From: an actinobacterium SCGC AAA044-N04
GTDB lineage: Bacteria > Actinomycetota > Actinomycetes > Nanopelagicales > Nanopelagicaceae
Reading direction: 5' to 3'
NCBI GenBank assembly: GCA_000378885.1
Contig: KB900456.1
Coordinates: forward strand, 484,709 to 547,342
DNA: 62,634 nucleotides
The notes beneath the pieces are model-generated. The model made no database searches. It saw only the letters and a program-made list of their open reading frames with translations, and had not been told where the DNA came from. Made by a program: the position numbers and the translations under genes. Positions 7,948 through 16,833 of this stretch are shown here, piece by piece. Position 1 is the first letter of the stretch. Every line of letters starts with the position of its first letter.

Positions 7948-9798
7948 TTAAGAAAAGAGCCCCTTTGCAATGAGGGCCTCCTCGAGTTTGGGTAATAGTT
8001 TCACCGCCATCTGCACTGAAATGTGAGATGCGTCGCGATAAGCCACAGTTCCGTCAACGATCGCTGGGCAATACGAGGCGCACAGCCACGGTGTTGGATC
8101 GACAACCTGGAAACCAGAAACGATTGAGACACGAGATTTTTCGGTTGAATCGCAACTACTTGAATTGCGTGAGGCTAAGCAGTTTGGGATATCGCGTAGC
8201 GGTCGAGGAGTGTCGCTGATATAGATCAGGTGAGCTGTAGACCCTTGCAAATCTTTCAGAAGTTTTCTCTGTCCATCTGACCACCATTGTGATCGACTTA
8301 CTTTTGTGTTTGCTGGAGTGAAGTATTGGAAACTACTGGTGATCACTGCCGTAGGCCTGATTTTGGCAATTCGTGCAATTGAGTTTTGACGCCATTTCGT
8401 ACAGTGCACCATTTTGAAAGCACCTTGATCTGGTCTTTTCGAATCAACAGCTGGGCAAGCTGACTTGGTCAGTGAAACCAGTTTGAAGCCGCGTTCATTT
8501 GCCAGTTTCTCAAGAGCTGGAAACCACTGGGCCGCATGTGAGTCACCATAGAGAACTATCGTGGTGGATGAATTTTTGTTGCCATAGGTGCAGTATCCAG
8601 ACTTTGTTTCACCGTAGTTCACATGGCAGCCATCGCCATACACGGCGGGTTTTTCCATCACCTTAACCAAATCGAATTTATAGGAGGCTGCACCTTTGGT
8701 TGTGATTATTGAGGACGCACTTGAGGCAATCACTATTCCGGCAATAAGTGAAAGAGCGGTAGTGATCACAGCGCCTTTATAGACAGTTGCAGTGCGCAGT
8801 TTCTTGTGACGCAAAGGGTCTTCAACATATTTACTGGTCAGGTGAGCAAGCACAACCGTTAAAACAATGCAAAGGAAACGCTCATAAATTCGCAAGGGTC
8901 TACCAAGGGCGCTACTAGGAAGGACAAGTGCCGGCCAGTGCCAGAGATAGAGTGGGTAGGAGATTGCTCCCAACCACTGACTTATGCCACTGTTTGCTAG
9001 ATCATCAAATAGTGGCGGCCAATATTTAATTGTCGCCATCAGAACGGTTGTGGCTAAGACTGGAAGTAAAGCGTTCTTTCCTGGAAATGCCGTGTTTTCA
9101 TTAAAGTTGAGTGCAGAAATTGCGATGCCAAGAAATCCTAACCACGGAAGTATTCGCATCTTCTTTTTAAAATCAGGGATAAAGAGCAGTAGGGCACCAA
9201 ATCCCAATTCCCAAGCCCGAGTCGGCAATGAATAGAAAGCCCAAATAGGAGCAGCTTGTGTTAGATAGATGGAGAAAATAAGTGAAAGAAAGGTTGTTAC
9301 AGCAATCCCGCCGAGTATTACTCTTTTGCCATATCGTGCCAAGAAGAGGATAAAGATGGGCCAAACCAAATAGAACTGTTCCTCTACAGCTAGTGACCAG
9401 TAGTGAATAAAAGGTGATGGAGTCGCATTCAGGTTCTGGTAATCGTTTTGCCACCAGGCGAAAAGGTAGTTCGAAATGTAGGCAGCGGCCGCAAATAGAT
9501 CGCGCCCCAAGGAATCGCGAGTTATTGGGGGGAAGAGGATCCAAGCGCAAATTGCTGTTACAAATAAAACAAATACGGATGTTGGCAAAAGGCGCTTGAT
9601 ACGACGTTGGTAAAAGCTTTTCAGATCTAGGGTTCCAGTTTTCTCAATCTCTCTTAAAATGAGACCAGTTATCAAGTATCCAGAAATAACATAGAAGATA
9701 TCCACACCAATAAAACCGCCAGGAACAAGGCGGGCATGGAACAGTGTTACCAATATTGCAGCAAGAGCGCGTAGGCCTTGGATCTGAGTTATACGCAC
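7948..9798 (-). CDS. Membrane acyltransferase with C-terminal SGNH hydrolase domain (OafA/YrhL type)
   Basis: 616 aa. Residues about 1-360 form an acyltransferase-3 membrane domain with around ten helices (RALAAILVTLFHA with the conserved His, then GGFIGVDIFYVISGYLI). The C-terminal part is an SGNH domain with Ser in VLYGDSHAAQW and the Asp-His pair in DASHIS. Such proteins O-acetylate cell-surface polysaccharides or lipids at the membrane; the acceptor is not visible here. It starts 2 bp after apt, so it is co-transcribed. Confidence 0.9.
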   Translation of the reverse strand: MRITQIQGLRALAAILVTLFHARLVPGGFIGVDIFYVISGYLITGLILREIEKTGTLDLKSFYQRRIKRLLPTSVFVLFVTAICAWILFPPITRDSLGRDLFAAAAYISNYLFAWWQNDYQNLNATPSPFIHYWSLAVEEQFYLVWPIFILFLARYGKRVILGGIAVTTFLSLIFSIYLTQAAPIWAFYSLPTRAWELGFGALLLFIPDFKKKMRILPWLGFLGIAISALNFNENTAFPGKNALLPVLATTVLMATIKYWPPLFDDLANSGISQWLGAISYPLYLWHWPALVLPSSALGRPLRIYERFLCIVLTVVLAHLTSKYVEDPLRHKKLRTATVYKGAVITTALSLIAGIVIASSASSIITTKGAASYKFDLVKVMEKPAVYGDGCHVNYGETKSGYCTYGNKNSSTTIVLYGDSHAAQWFPALEKLANERGFKLVSLTKSACPAVDSKRPDQGAFKMVHCTKWRQNSIARIAKIRPTAVITSSFQYFTPANTKVSRSQWWSDGQRKLLKDLQGSTAHLIYISDTPRPLRDIPNCLASRNSSSCDSTEKSRVSIVSGFQVVDPTPWLCASYCPAIVDGTVAYRDASHISVQMAVKLLPKLEEALIAKGLFS

Positions 9799-9800
9799 CT

Positions 9801-10328
9801 TTATGAAACTACCAGCGAGTGAACTGGAATCTCTGGGTATTTGCCAGCAAGTCGAGCACGACCTGCAAGCGCTTGAATCTCTAAAAGCGCCAATATTTGA
9901 TACACCTGTCCGCCAGCTCGATTAATTAATTGAATCGCTGCATCCAAAGTACCGCCGGTGGCCAAGACATCATCAATCAAAAGAACTTCACCGGCAAAGG
10001 GAATCGCATCAACATGGATTTCTAAAACATCAGTGCCATATTCCAGTCCATAACTTTGGCTAAAGACTGTGTGGGGGAGTTTTCCCGCTTTGCGAATTGG
10101 AACGAATCCAGTTGCCATTTTATTGGCAAGTGCTGAAGCGAAGATAAAACCTCTAGCTTCAATTCCCGCAATAGAAGTTGATGGGCGGGCATAGTTTGAA
10201 AAGTGATCTGTCACTGCAGAAAAGGCAGCACCATCTGCTAAAAGCGGAGTGATATCTTGAAAAAGAATCCCTGGTTTTGGATAGTCAGGGATTGCTCTGA
10301 TGAGAGCGACTGCCTCATCGATATTCAT
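9801..10328 (-). CDS. apt: Adenine phosphoribosyltransferase
   Basis: Converts adenine and PRPP to AMP. The PRPP loop VLLIDDVLATGGTL and the N-terminal IPDYPKPGILFQDITPLL are diagnostic. 175 aa is the normal size. AGGATA is the Shine-Dalgarno. It is the first gene of the run apt-acyltransferase-tdk-adh, which pairs with the purine permease 5 kb away as salvage functions. Confidence 0.95.
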   Translation of the reverse strand: MNIDEAVALIRAIPDYPKPGILFQDITPLLADGAAFSAVTDHFSNYARPSTSIAGIEARGFIFASALANKMATGFVPIRKAGKLPHTVFSQSYGLEYGTDVLEIHVDAIPFAGEVLLIDDVLATGGTLDAAIQLINRAGGQVYQILALLEIQALAGRARLAGKYPEIPVHSLVVS

Positions 10329-10347
10329 GTGCTTATCCTAACCAATG

Positions 10348-10431
10348 TGTCCGAGAGGGGACTTGAACCCCTAATCCCTTGCGGGAACTAACACCTCAAG
10401 CTAGCGCGTCTGCCAATTCCGCCACCCGGAC
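10348..10431 (-). tRNA. tRNA-Leu (anticodon GAG)
   Basis: Read on the minus strand, the acceptor strands GTCCGGG and CTCGGAC pair over 7 bp. The anticodon arm is CTAGC-TTGAGGT-GTTAG with anticodon GAG. A long variable arm (TTCCCGCAAGGGA) marks a class II tRNA, and the T-arm has GGTTCAAGTCC. CCA is not encoded. Confidence 0.95.
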
Positions 10432-10474
10432 TAAGTGCTGGGAAAGGATAGCAATTTGGTGAGAGAATGGCGAA

Positions 10475-11788
10475 ATGACTACATCATCACGCACCGAACT
10501 TGAAAATGAAGCAATCCGCATTTGTCAGGAATTAATCCAGATTCCTTCCGTTAATTACGGTGATGGCAAAGGCGATGAAAAGGCTGTCGCCGCACATGTG
10601 ATGAAGCTGCTCACAGAAGTTGGTATTGAAGCAACTATGTATGAAGCAGCTCCAGGTCGTTGCAACGTCATTGCTCGAATAAAGGGCACTGATTCAACTC
10701 GGCCAGGTTTAGTTCTACATGGTCACATTGATGTGGTTCCTGCAAATGCTGATGATTGGTCAGTTGATCCGTTTAGTGGAGAAATTCGCGATGGAATGAT
10801 TTGGGGTCGCGGGGCTGTAGATATGAAAAATATGGATGCCATGATTTTGGCAACGGTTCGCGATTGGGCCAGAACCGGTTACAAACCAAAGCGTGACATT
10901 GTTTTAGCTTTCTTTGCTGATGAAGAAGCTGGCAGCATTTATGGATCGCATTGGATGGTGGATAAGCATCCTGAAGTATTTGCTGGTTGTACTGAAGCCG
11001 TGTCTGAAGTTGGTGGTTTCTCTGTGACTGTAGCTGGCGGCAAACGTCTCTATCTCATTGAAACAGCTGAAAAGGGAATTCACTGGATGCGTCTGACTGC
11101 CCATGGACGCGCCGGTCATGGTTCAGTAACAAATAATGAAAATGCTCTAACGCGTTTGAGTGAAGCGGTAGCAAAGATCGGAAATCACCAATGGCCTCAA
11201 CGCTATAGCCAAACGGTTAAAGCTTTTTTCAAAAAAGTTGCGGCTGAAACAGGCAAGGAATACAACGAAAAGGATTTGACTCCATTGCTCAGCGAATTGG
11301 GTTTTGCTGCCCGTATGGTTGGAGCAACATTGCAAAACACTGCCAACCCAACAATGCTCGAAGCAGGTTATAAAGCCAATGTAATCCCAGGTTCGGCTAG
11401 CGCTGTAGTTGATGGGCGTTTCATCCCTGGTTTTGAAGATGAACTCAATGAAACTATTAGATCTCTCATTGGTCCAGATATAACTATAGAAACAATTACC
11501 ACTGATAAGGCTTTAGAAGTTCCTTTTGAAGGAGATCTAGTTGATGCAATGTGTGCAGCAATTATGGTTGAAGATCCTGAAGGAATTCCGGTCCCTTATG
11601 TGATGAGCGGTGGAACGGATAACAAAGCATTGGCCGAACTAGGCATCATCGGTTATGGATTTTCTCCATTGAAACTCGATGCTGACTTTGATTTCATGGC
11701 GCTCTTCCACGGAGTCGATGAGCGAGTACCAGTTGAAGGTCTCACTTTTGGCGTAAGAGTGCTGAAAGATTTCTTAGAAAACGCCTAA
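10475..11788 (+). CDS. M20 family zinc peptidase / deacylase
   Basis: 437 aa amidohydrolase of the M20/ArgE-DapE-carboxypeptidase group. Metal-binding motifs are HGHIDVVPA, GRGAVDMKN, the catalytic pair DEEAGS and a late His in ALFHGVDERV. A dimerisation domain lies mid-protein. The exact substrate is not predictable; actinobacterial homologues are annotated as dipeptidases. The start lacks a Shine-Dalgarno; GAGAAT ends 6 nt before the ATG. Its 3' end overlaps the convergent aldo/keto reductase by 4 bp. Confidence 0.92.
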   Translation: MTTSSRTELENEAIRICQELIQIPSVNYGDGKGDEKAVAAHVMKLLTEVGIEATMYEAAPGRCNVIARIKGTDSTRPGLVLHGHIDVVPANADDWSVDPFSGEIRDGMIWGRGAVDMKNMDAMILATVRDWARTGYKPKRDIVLAFFADEEAGSIYGSHWMVDKHPEVFAGCTEAVSEVGGFSVTVAGGKRLYLIETAEKGIHWMRLTAHGRAGHGSVTNNENALTRLSEAVAKIGNHQWPQRYSQTVKAFFKKVAAETGKEYNEKDLTPLLSELGFAARMVGATLQNTANPTMLEAGYKANVIPGSASAVVDGRFIPGFEDELNETIRSLIGPDITIETITTDKALEVPFEGDLVDAMCAAIMVEDPEGIPVPYVMSGGTDNKALAELGIIGYGFSPLKLDADFDFMALFHGVDERVPVEGLTFGVRVLKDFLENA

Positions 11789-12729
11789 GCGCTCACATCA
11801 TCCAAGGCGCTACGAACGATGTCGGGAAGTGAAATCTCTTCACTTTGAAGTACTCCACGTAGTTGAGCGCCGGTTCTTGCACCGATAATTGTGCTTGTTA
11901 CACCAGGTGCATCTCTGACCCATGACAACGCTACTTCAAGAGGTGAATAACCCAAACCACTTGCAGCAACGCACACAGATTCAACAATGCTGTTACTTCT
12001 TGAATCTAGATACGGGGAAATATCTTTTGCAAAATGTGGGGCGGCACCGCGCGAATCACTTGGAATTCCATTTCGGTACTTTCCGGTGAGCACACCTCGT
12101 GCAAGAGGTGCCCAGGCTAAAAATCCCACACCGCACGCCTGTGCACTATCTAAAATTTCTATCTCGGCGTCGCGATTAAGGAGAGAGTATTCACTCTGAA
12201 TAGTAGTGATGGGTGCCTTTGCTGAGTTGCTAATTTGCTTGGTCGCAGATTGCGCCAGTTGCCATCCTGTGAAATTTGAAATACCAACATAGCGAGCTCG
12301 CCCAGTGCTATATGCATAGTCCAGGGCAGATAAAGTGTCATCAATGGGTGAGAACGGATCCCACGTATGCACTTGCCAAATATCTACAAAATCAGTCCCA
12401 AGTCTTGTTAAGGAACGATCTAACTCTGCGATGAGAGCATGACGTGAATTATCTACAGTTCGTACGCCTTCTGGAAAAGTCAGACCAGCTTTTGTGGCAA
12501 TTACAACTTCATCTCGTTGAAAGAGAGTGCCAATAAGCCCGCCAATTACACGCTCGCTATCGCCATCGCCATAGGTCGCTGCCGTATCTAAGAAATTTCC
12601 TCCGGCATCAATAAATGCTCGACATTGATCTGCAGCTTCATGTTCATCGGTATCGCGACCCCATGTCATCGTTCCCAGCGCTAATCGCGAGAGCATGAGC
12701 CCGCTGTTTCCCGCTTTGCGCATTTGCAT
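11785..12729 (-). CDS. Aldo/keto reductase
   Basis: 314 aa TIM-barrel NADPH oxidoreductase. The catalytic tetrad is recognisable as Asp and Tyr in LDTAATYGDG, Lys in VIATKAGL and His in VDIWQVHTWD. The C-terminal STIIGARTGAQL binds NADPH phosphate. Physiological substrate unknown. The first ATG (12729) is chosen because TAGGGT lies 6 nt upstream; a second ATG two codons later is possible. Confidence 0.92.
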   Translation of the reverse strand: MQMRKAGNSGLMLSRLALGTMTWGRDTDEHEAADQCRAFIDAGGNFLDTAATYGDGDSERVIGGLIGTLFQRDEVVIATKAGLTFPEGVRTVDNSRHALIAELDRSLTRLGTDFVDIWQVHTWDPFSPIDDTLSALDYAYSTGRARYVGISNFTGWQLAQSATKQISNSAKAPITTIQSEYSLLNRDAEIEILDSAQACGVGFLAWAPLARGVLTGKYRNGIPSDSRGAAPHFAKDISPYLDSRSNSIVESVCVAASGLGYSPLEVALSWVRDAPGVTSTIIGARTGAQLRGVLQSEEISLPDIVRSALDDVSA

Positions 12730-12780
12730 GGGGTGACCCTAGCAAGTCTCGAGAGTAAAACCTGCGATAGCCTTTGCGAT
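12730..12780. promoter_or_regulatory. Divergent leaderless promoter region
   Basis: TAGGGT on the minus strand (12736-12741) lies 6 nt before the aldo/keto reductase ATG. On the plus strand TAGCCT lies 7 nt before the phosphatase ATG. No Shine-Dalgarno is seen for either gene. Confidence 0.45.
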
Positions 12781-13452
12781 ATGCAGATAGTTTTGATCAG
12801 ACATGCTCATTCCCAAGCAAATGCGCGGGGGGTCTTATCTGGCCGTCTTCCCAATATTGCACTCTCTGAAAAGGGCATCGAGCAATCGCAACAGCTTGCC
12901 GCCAGATTAGGATCATTTCCAATCGCAGAGATCCGTATTAGTCCGATGCAACGCTGCCAGGAAACCATTTCTCCTTGGCTAAATACACTTCCAAAAGCAT
13001 CTCAAAAACTGCTTGTCCATGATGAAAATCTGACTGAAGTTGATTACGGCAGCTGGAGTGGAAAGAAGCTTTCAGTTCTCTCTCGTCATAAATTGTGGAG
13101 AACAGTTCAAGGCAATCCCTCGGCCATGTATTTTCCTAACGGCGAGGGTCTAGCCCATATGCAACAACGAGCAATGAGGGCTGTTCACCAAACGTTAGAT
13201 TGCAATAGAACAGGCGTTGGGGTTTTAGTCAGCCATGGAGATGTGATTAAGGCAATTGTCGCTAATTCCCTTGGAATGCATTTGGATGATTTCCAACGCA
13301 TTGTTATCGATCCCGCTTCAGTAACTATTCTTGATTTTTCTCATGGCAAGGCTCGACTGACTCTGCTCAATGACACGCGGTCAAACCTAAACGCTGTCTT
13401 ATCTGGTCCCAAGCGAAGCAAAAATCTTCTTGGGGGCGGTTCAGGAAAATGA
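12781..13452 (+). CDS. Histidine phosphatase superfamily protein (MSMEG_4193 type)
   Basis: 223 aa phosphoglycerate-mutase-like protein. The catalytic RHAHSQAN motif lies at the N-terminus and the second His in VLVSHGDVIKA. It belongs to the actinobacterial MSMEG_4193 family, always found next to the two genes that follow and mshC. The ATG at 12781 is used because similarity begins at MQIVLIRHA. Its stop overlaps the next start as ATGA. Specific function is unknown; the context hints at mycothiol-related or coenzyme metabolism. Confidence 0.9.
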   Translation: MQIVLIRHAHSQANARGVLSGRLPNIALSEKGIEQSQQLAARLGSFPIAEIRISPMQRCQETISPWLNTLPKASQKLLVHDENLTEVDYGSWSGKKLSVLSRHKLWRTVQGNPSAMYFPNGEGLAHMQQRAMRAVHQTLDCNRTGVGVLVSHGDVIKAIVANSLGMHLDDFQRIVIDPASVTILDFSHGKARLTLLNDTRSNLNAVLSGPKRSKNLLGGGSGK

Positions 13453-13958
13453 GTTATGAGTTCGAGAGTGTTGATCGTTTCGTGTGCGGAACTGTGGGTG
13501 AGCCGGGTGAGCGTGAATTTTTCCTTCAGGTGCGATCCGGAACTGCGTTAGTAAGTGCTTCTCTGGAGAAATCGCAAGCATCCACATTGGCCCAGCGTTT
13601 AGAAATTCTATGTAAACAGATCGCCAAAGAGGATGTGACGTTAGTTGTCGATCGCCTCGAGCGCGATGATGCTTCACTTGAGTCACCAGTTGATAAGGAT
13701 TTTGTTATCGGCGCGATATCTATCGCTTGGGATGACGAATTGAAGAAGGTGGCTGTTGAGCTTTATTCAATAAAGGAAATTGAGGTTGAAGATGAAACCC
13801 CGGATATCACTTTGAATATAACGCTTGGACAAGCCAAAGCCTTCATCGTTCGCACCAATGCAGTAGTTAATGCAGGTCGTATCCCTTGCCCATTTTGTGC
13901 AATCCCAATAGATCCACGTGGTCACTTGTGTCCTAGGGCAAATGGTTACAGGCGATAA
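13449..13958 (+). CDS. DUF3090 family protein
   Basis: 169 aa, conserved in actinobacteria and of unknown function. The N-terminal half is a beta-rich domain (SYEFESVDRFVCGTVGEPGE is typical). The C-terminus carries CPFCAIPIDPRGHLCPR, a likely zinc site with three Cys and one His. It is translationally coupled to the phosphatase (ATGA) and overlaps the next gene by 17 bp, so the three products are probably made together. Confidence 0.92.
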   Translation: MSYEFESVDRFVCGTVGEPGEREFFLQVRSGTALVSASLEKSQASTLAQRLEILCKQIAKEDVTLVVDRLERDDASLESPVDKDFVIGAISIAWDDELKKVAVELYSIKEIEVEDETPDITLNITLGQAKAFIVRTNAVVNAGRIPCPFCAIPIDPRGHLCPRANGYRR

Positions 13959-14646
13959 ACGCACGATCCTGACGTTAGGTGAAATGTCAGTTACAGGTCG
14001 TTTAGTTGATGCATCAAATGCAACTCTCTATGCAAAACTCGTCCACGAATCGAGTGAAATTACCGCCATATACAAACCTGTAGCGGGGGAGCGACCGTTG
14101 TGGGATTTTCCAGATGGAACTTTGGCAGATCGTGAGTTTGCGGCATTTCGCGTCAGTGAATTCCTTGGCTTGGATTTGGTACCACTCACAATTTTGCGTG
14201 ATGGCCCCTATGGGATCGGAATGGTGCAAGAGTGGATAGATATAGATGAATCAATTGATTTAGCTAACTATTTCTCGCAAGATTTACCGCAGCTTCGAGC
14301 AATGGCATTCTTCGATGCGATTATCAACAATACCGATCGCAAAATCGGCCATTTATTGCCCGATGAGAACGGCAATCTTTACGGATGTGATCATGGAGTT
14401 ACATTTCATGAACAAGACAAGCTGCGCACAGTTTTGTGGCAATGGGCAGGAGATGACCTCACCGTTGAAGAATTGAAGGCTTTGGAGTTAATCAAGGCCA
14501 CTTTAGGTAAAGAGCTGGATTTATCGGCCAACTTAACCCAACCAGAAATTGAGGCGTTACTAAGTCGTGTCGAAAGGTTATTTGAAAGCGGCACAATGCC
14601 TTTGCCTAATCCCGAATGGCCAGCAATTCCTTGGCCTGCGTTCTAG
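13942..14646 (+). CDS. SCO1664 family protein (kinase-like fold)
   Basis: 234 aa, conserved in actinobacteria next to DUF3090. Visible elements resemble PI3K/HipA-like kinases: an ATP-loop-like beginning with Lys in AIYKPVAGERPLWDFPDG, a catalytic-loop-like INNTDRKIGHLL and a metal motif GCDHGVTFH. Kinase activity is an inference from these motifs. The start ATG lies inside the end of DUF3090. Confidence 0.88.
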   Translation: MVTGDKRTILTLGEMSVTGRLVDASNATLYAKLVHESSEITAIYKPVAGERPLWDFPDGTLADREFAAFRVSEFLGLDLVPLTILRDGPYGIGMVQEWIDIDESIDLANYFSQDLPQLRAMAFFDAIINNTDRKIGHLLPDENGNLYGCDHGVTFHEQDKLRTVLWQWAGDDLTVEELKALELIKATLGKELDLSANLTQPEIEALLSRVERLFESGTMPLPNPEWPAIPWPAF

Positions 14647-14658
14647 CAACTTAGTTAC

Positions 14659-14670
14659 TAGAATCAACTC
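14659..14670 (+). promoter_or_regulatory. -10-like element for leaderless mshC
   Basis: TAGAAT (14659-14664), a close match to the actinobacterial -10 consensus, followed by exactly 6 nt and the mshC ATG. No Shine-Dalgarno is present. Confidence 0.5.
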
Positions 14671-15912
14671 ATGAAATCTTGGCCAGCTGTTGCGGTTCCT
14701 GCACTCATGGGTGTACACACGATTCCGCAGATTTCGCTTACGAACTCAAAGACTCTCACAAAGGAGTTGGTAGGTAAAAAAGATATCTACCGCATGTATG
14801 TCTGCGGGATCACTCCTTATGATGCAACGCATCTAGGTCATGCGGCGACATATCTAACTTTTGACTTAATCAATCGCTACCTACTCGCCACTGGTGCTGA
14901 AGTTCTCTATGTCCAAAACATCACCGATATTGATGATCCACTTCTTGAGCGCGCTACACGCGATAACTTAAAGTGGGAAGATTTGGCTACCTCGCAGATC
15001 GATCTTTTCAGAGGAGACATGGTGAACCTGCGAGTAATACCACCGGTTCATTACATCGGGGCAGTAGAGGCAATTGATTTAGTCAGCCAAGCAGTAACCG
15101 CTCTTGAATCTGCCGGTTCTATCTACTCAATTGATCAAGATCTCTTTTTTAAAAACTACTCTTCACCTGACTTCGGTTCACTCTCTCACCTAGATAAAGA
15201 GAGTATGAAAGAAATATTCTCCCAACGCGGTGGCAATCCAACACTGCCAGGAAAGATCGACCCGTTGGATTGTTTGGTGTGGATGGCTAAGCGTGAGAAT
15301 GAACCAGGATGGCCTTCAGTTCATGGGGTTGGTCGCCCAGGCTGGCATATCGAATGCACCGCAATTGCATTGAAGTATCTGGCACCGAGTGAATCGGATG
15401 CTACATGTATTGATATCCAGGGCGGTGGGAGTGATTTAATATTTCCCCACCATGAGATGTGTGCTTCTCAAGCGCGAGTCTTAACTGGAAAAGATCTTGC
15501 AGCTACATATGTTCACGCCGCAATGATTGGTCTAGATGGTGAAAAGATGAGCAAGAGTAAGGGAAACCTCGTCTTTGTTTCTAAATTGATTGACTCTGGC
15601 ACAGATCCTATGGTTATTCGCTTTGCACTCATGTCGCAGCACTATCGATTAGATCGAATGTGGACACAAGAATTGCTCAATGAATCTATCGTGAGAGTTT
15701 CCAATATTCGCAAGGCTCTGCAATCTTCCACCATCGCTCCTACAGATTCAGTCATTGGGCAAATCATCCATTCGCTCAGTGATGACCTGGATACGCCAAG
15801 AGCGTTAGCTGCACTCGACACGTGGGCAGCAGACTGCCTCAAAGGTAGTAGTGGTGGGGATGCTGCAGAGCTGCGTTGCCTACTAGATTCTTTGCTGGGT
15901 CTAGCCCTTTAA
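14671..15912 (+). CDS. mshC: Cysteine:GlcN-Ins ligase of mycothiol biosynthesis
   Basis: ATP-dependent ligase joining cysteine to glucosaminyl-inositol, evolved from cysteinyl-tRNA synthetase. 413 aa. It contains the zinc/HIGH region MYVCGITPYDATHLGHA, QNITDIDDPLLERA and the KMSKS motif GEKMSKSKGN. It lacks the tRNA-binding C-terminal domain, which separates it from CysS. The presence of mshC implies mycothiol as the low-molecular-weight thiol. It converges with the PAC2 gene with a 4-bp overlap. Confidence 0.95.
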   Translation: MKSWPAVAVPALMGVHTIPQISLTNSKTLTKELVGKKDIYRMYVCGITPYDATHLGHAATYLTFDLINRYLLATGAEVLYVQNITDIDDPLLERATRDNLKWEDLATSQIDLFRGDMVNLRVIPPVHYIGAVEAIDLVSQAVTALESAGSIYSIDQDLFFKNYSSPDFGSLSHLDKESMKEIFSQRGGNPTLPGKIDPLDCLVWMAKRENEPGWPSVHGVGRPGWHIECTAIALKYLAPSESDATCIDIQGGGSDLIFPHHEMCASQARVLTGKDLAATYVHAAMIGLDGEKMSKSKGNLVFVSKLIDSGTDPMVIRFALMSQHYRLDRMWTQELLNESIVRVSNIRKALQSSTIAPTDSVIGQIIHSLSDDLDTPRALAALDTWAADCLKGSSGGDAAELRCLLDSLLGLAL

Positions 15913-16772
15913 TCTTTAGTTCTGCGTCGCAAGTAGCGCTCAAACTCTTTTGCAATTGAATCGCCCGAGACATCAGGTAGTTCGGCTGCATCTTTAGAAT
16001 CCTCAAGTGCTTTGACGTATTCGGCAACATCAGTATCTTCTTTGGCCATCTCGGTCACATCTTCTTCCCACTCATCTGCAGCCTCTGAAAGATCTGCTGG
16101 CGGGATTGTTATCTCTAAGAAATCTTCTAGTGAATTTACTAAAGACAAAGTGGCCTTAGGCGATGGCGAACTAGATGCATAATGCGGAATAGCTGCCCAC
16201 AGTGAAACTGCGTCTATGCCTCGTCGAATGCAACCATCGGCAATTATTCCCAAAATTCCAGTAGGTCCTTCATATCGTGAAAACTCAACACCTAGACGAA
16301 CAGCTAAATCTGGATGCGCACTAGTTCCACTTACTGCAATTGGACGCGAATGTGGAACATCGGCCAACATGGAACCCAGCGTAATAATCAAAGAGACTTC
16401 TAAATCATCGGCTAAATCTAGAAGTTCTCGTGTGAAACTTTTCCACCGCATTGAGGGCTCAGTGCCCTTAACTATCACTAAATCTCGACCAAAATCGGGA
16501 AGGACCACGCCAAAGATTTCAGTTGTTGGCCAGGTGATGTTACGAATTTGAGATTCATCTACATAGATTTGCGGACGATTGACTTGAAAATCATAAAACT
16601 CTTCGGACTCAATATCTGCAATTAATTCTGGAACAACATCATTGGGTTCATTTTGCCAAGCAGACAGTAGATGCTCAACAGCACCCGTTGCTGCTTCACC
16701 CGCATCGTTCCACCCAGAAAAGGCCATCACCATAATTGGATTGCGAAGGGCTGGGATGTGATGTATCTCCAT
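15909..16772 (-). CDS. PAC2 family protein
   Basis: 287 aa member of the proteasome-assembly-chaperone-2-like family found widely in actinobacteria beside mshC. Typical pieces are PIMVMAFSGWNDAGEAATGA and YASSSPSPKATLSLV. The C-terminus is acidic, then ends in RYLRRRTKD. Function in bacteria is unknown. In this window no proteasome gene accompanies it. Probable -10 TAAGGT lies 8 nt before the ATG. Confidence 0.9.
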   Translation of the reverse strand: MEIHHIPALRNPIMVMAFSGWNDAGEAATGAVEHLLSAWQNEPNDVVPELIADIESEEFYDFQVNRPQIYVDESQIRNITWPTTEIFGVVLPDFGRDLVIVKGTEPSMRWKSFTRELLDLADDLEVSLIITLGSMLADVPHSRPIAVSGTSAHPDLAVRLGVEFSRYEGPTGILGIIADGCIRRGIDAVSLWAAIPHYASSSPSPKATLSLVNSLEDFLEITIPPADLSEAADEWEEDVTEMAKEDTDVAEYVKALEDSKDAAELPDVSGDSIAKEFERYLRRRTKD

Positions 16773-16833
16773 AGGACTAAACCTTAGGGTAATCTTGCCG
16801 AGTTCTGCTAGATGGAAAACTTAAAGGAGACGG

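Noticed and set aside
10348..10431. tRNA-Leu as an integration site of a genomic island
   Set aside because: Both sides carry ordinary genes and no duplicated tRNA end was seen.
14671..15912. mshC as cysteinyl-tRNA synthetase (cysS)
   Set aside because: The C-terminal tRNA-binding domains are missing and the N-terminus and neighbours match MshC.
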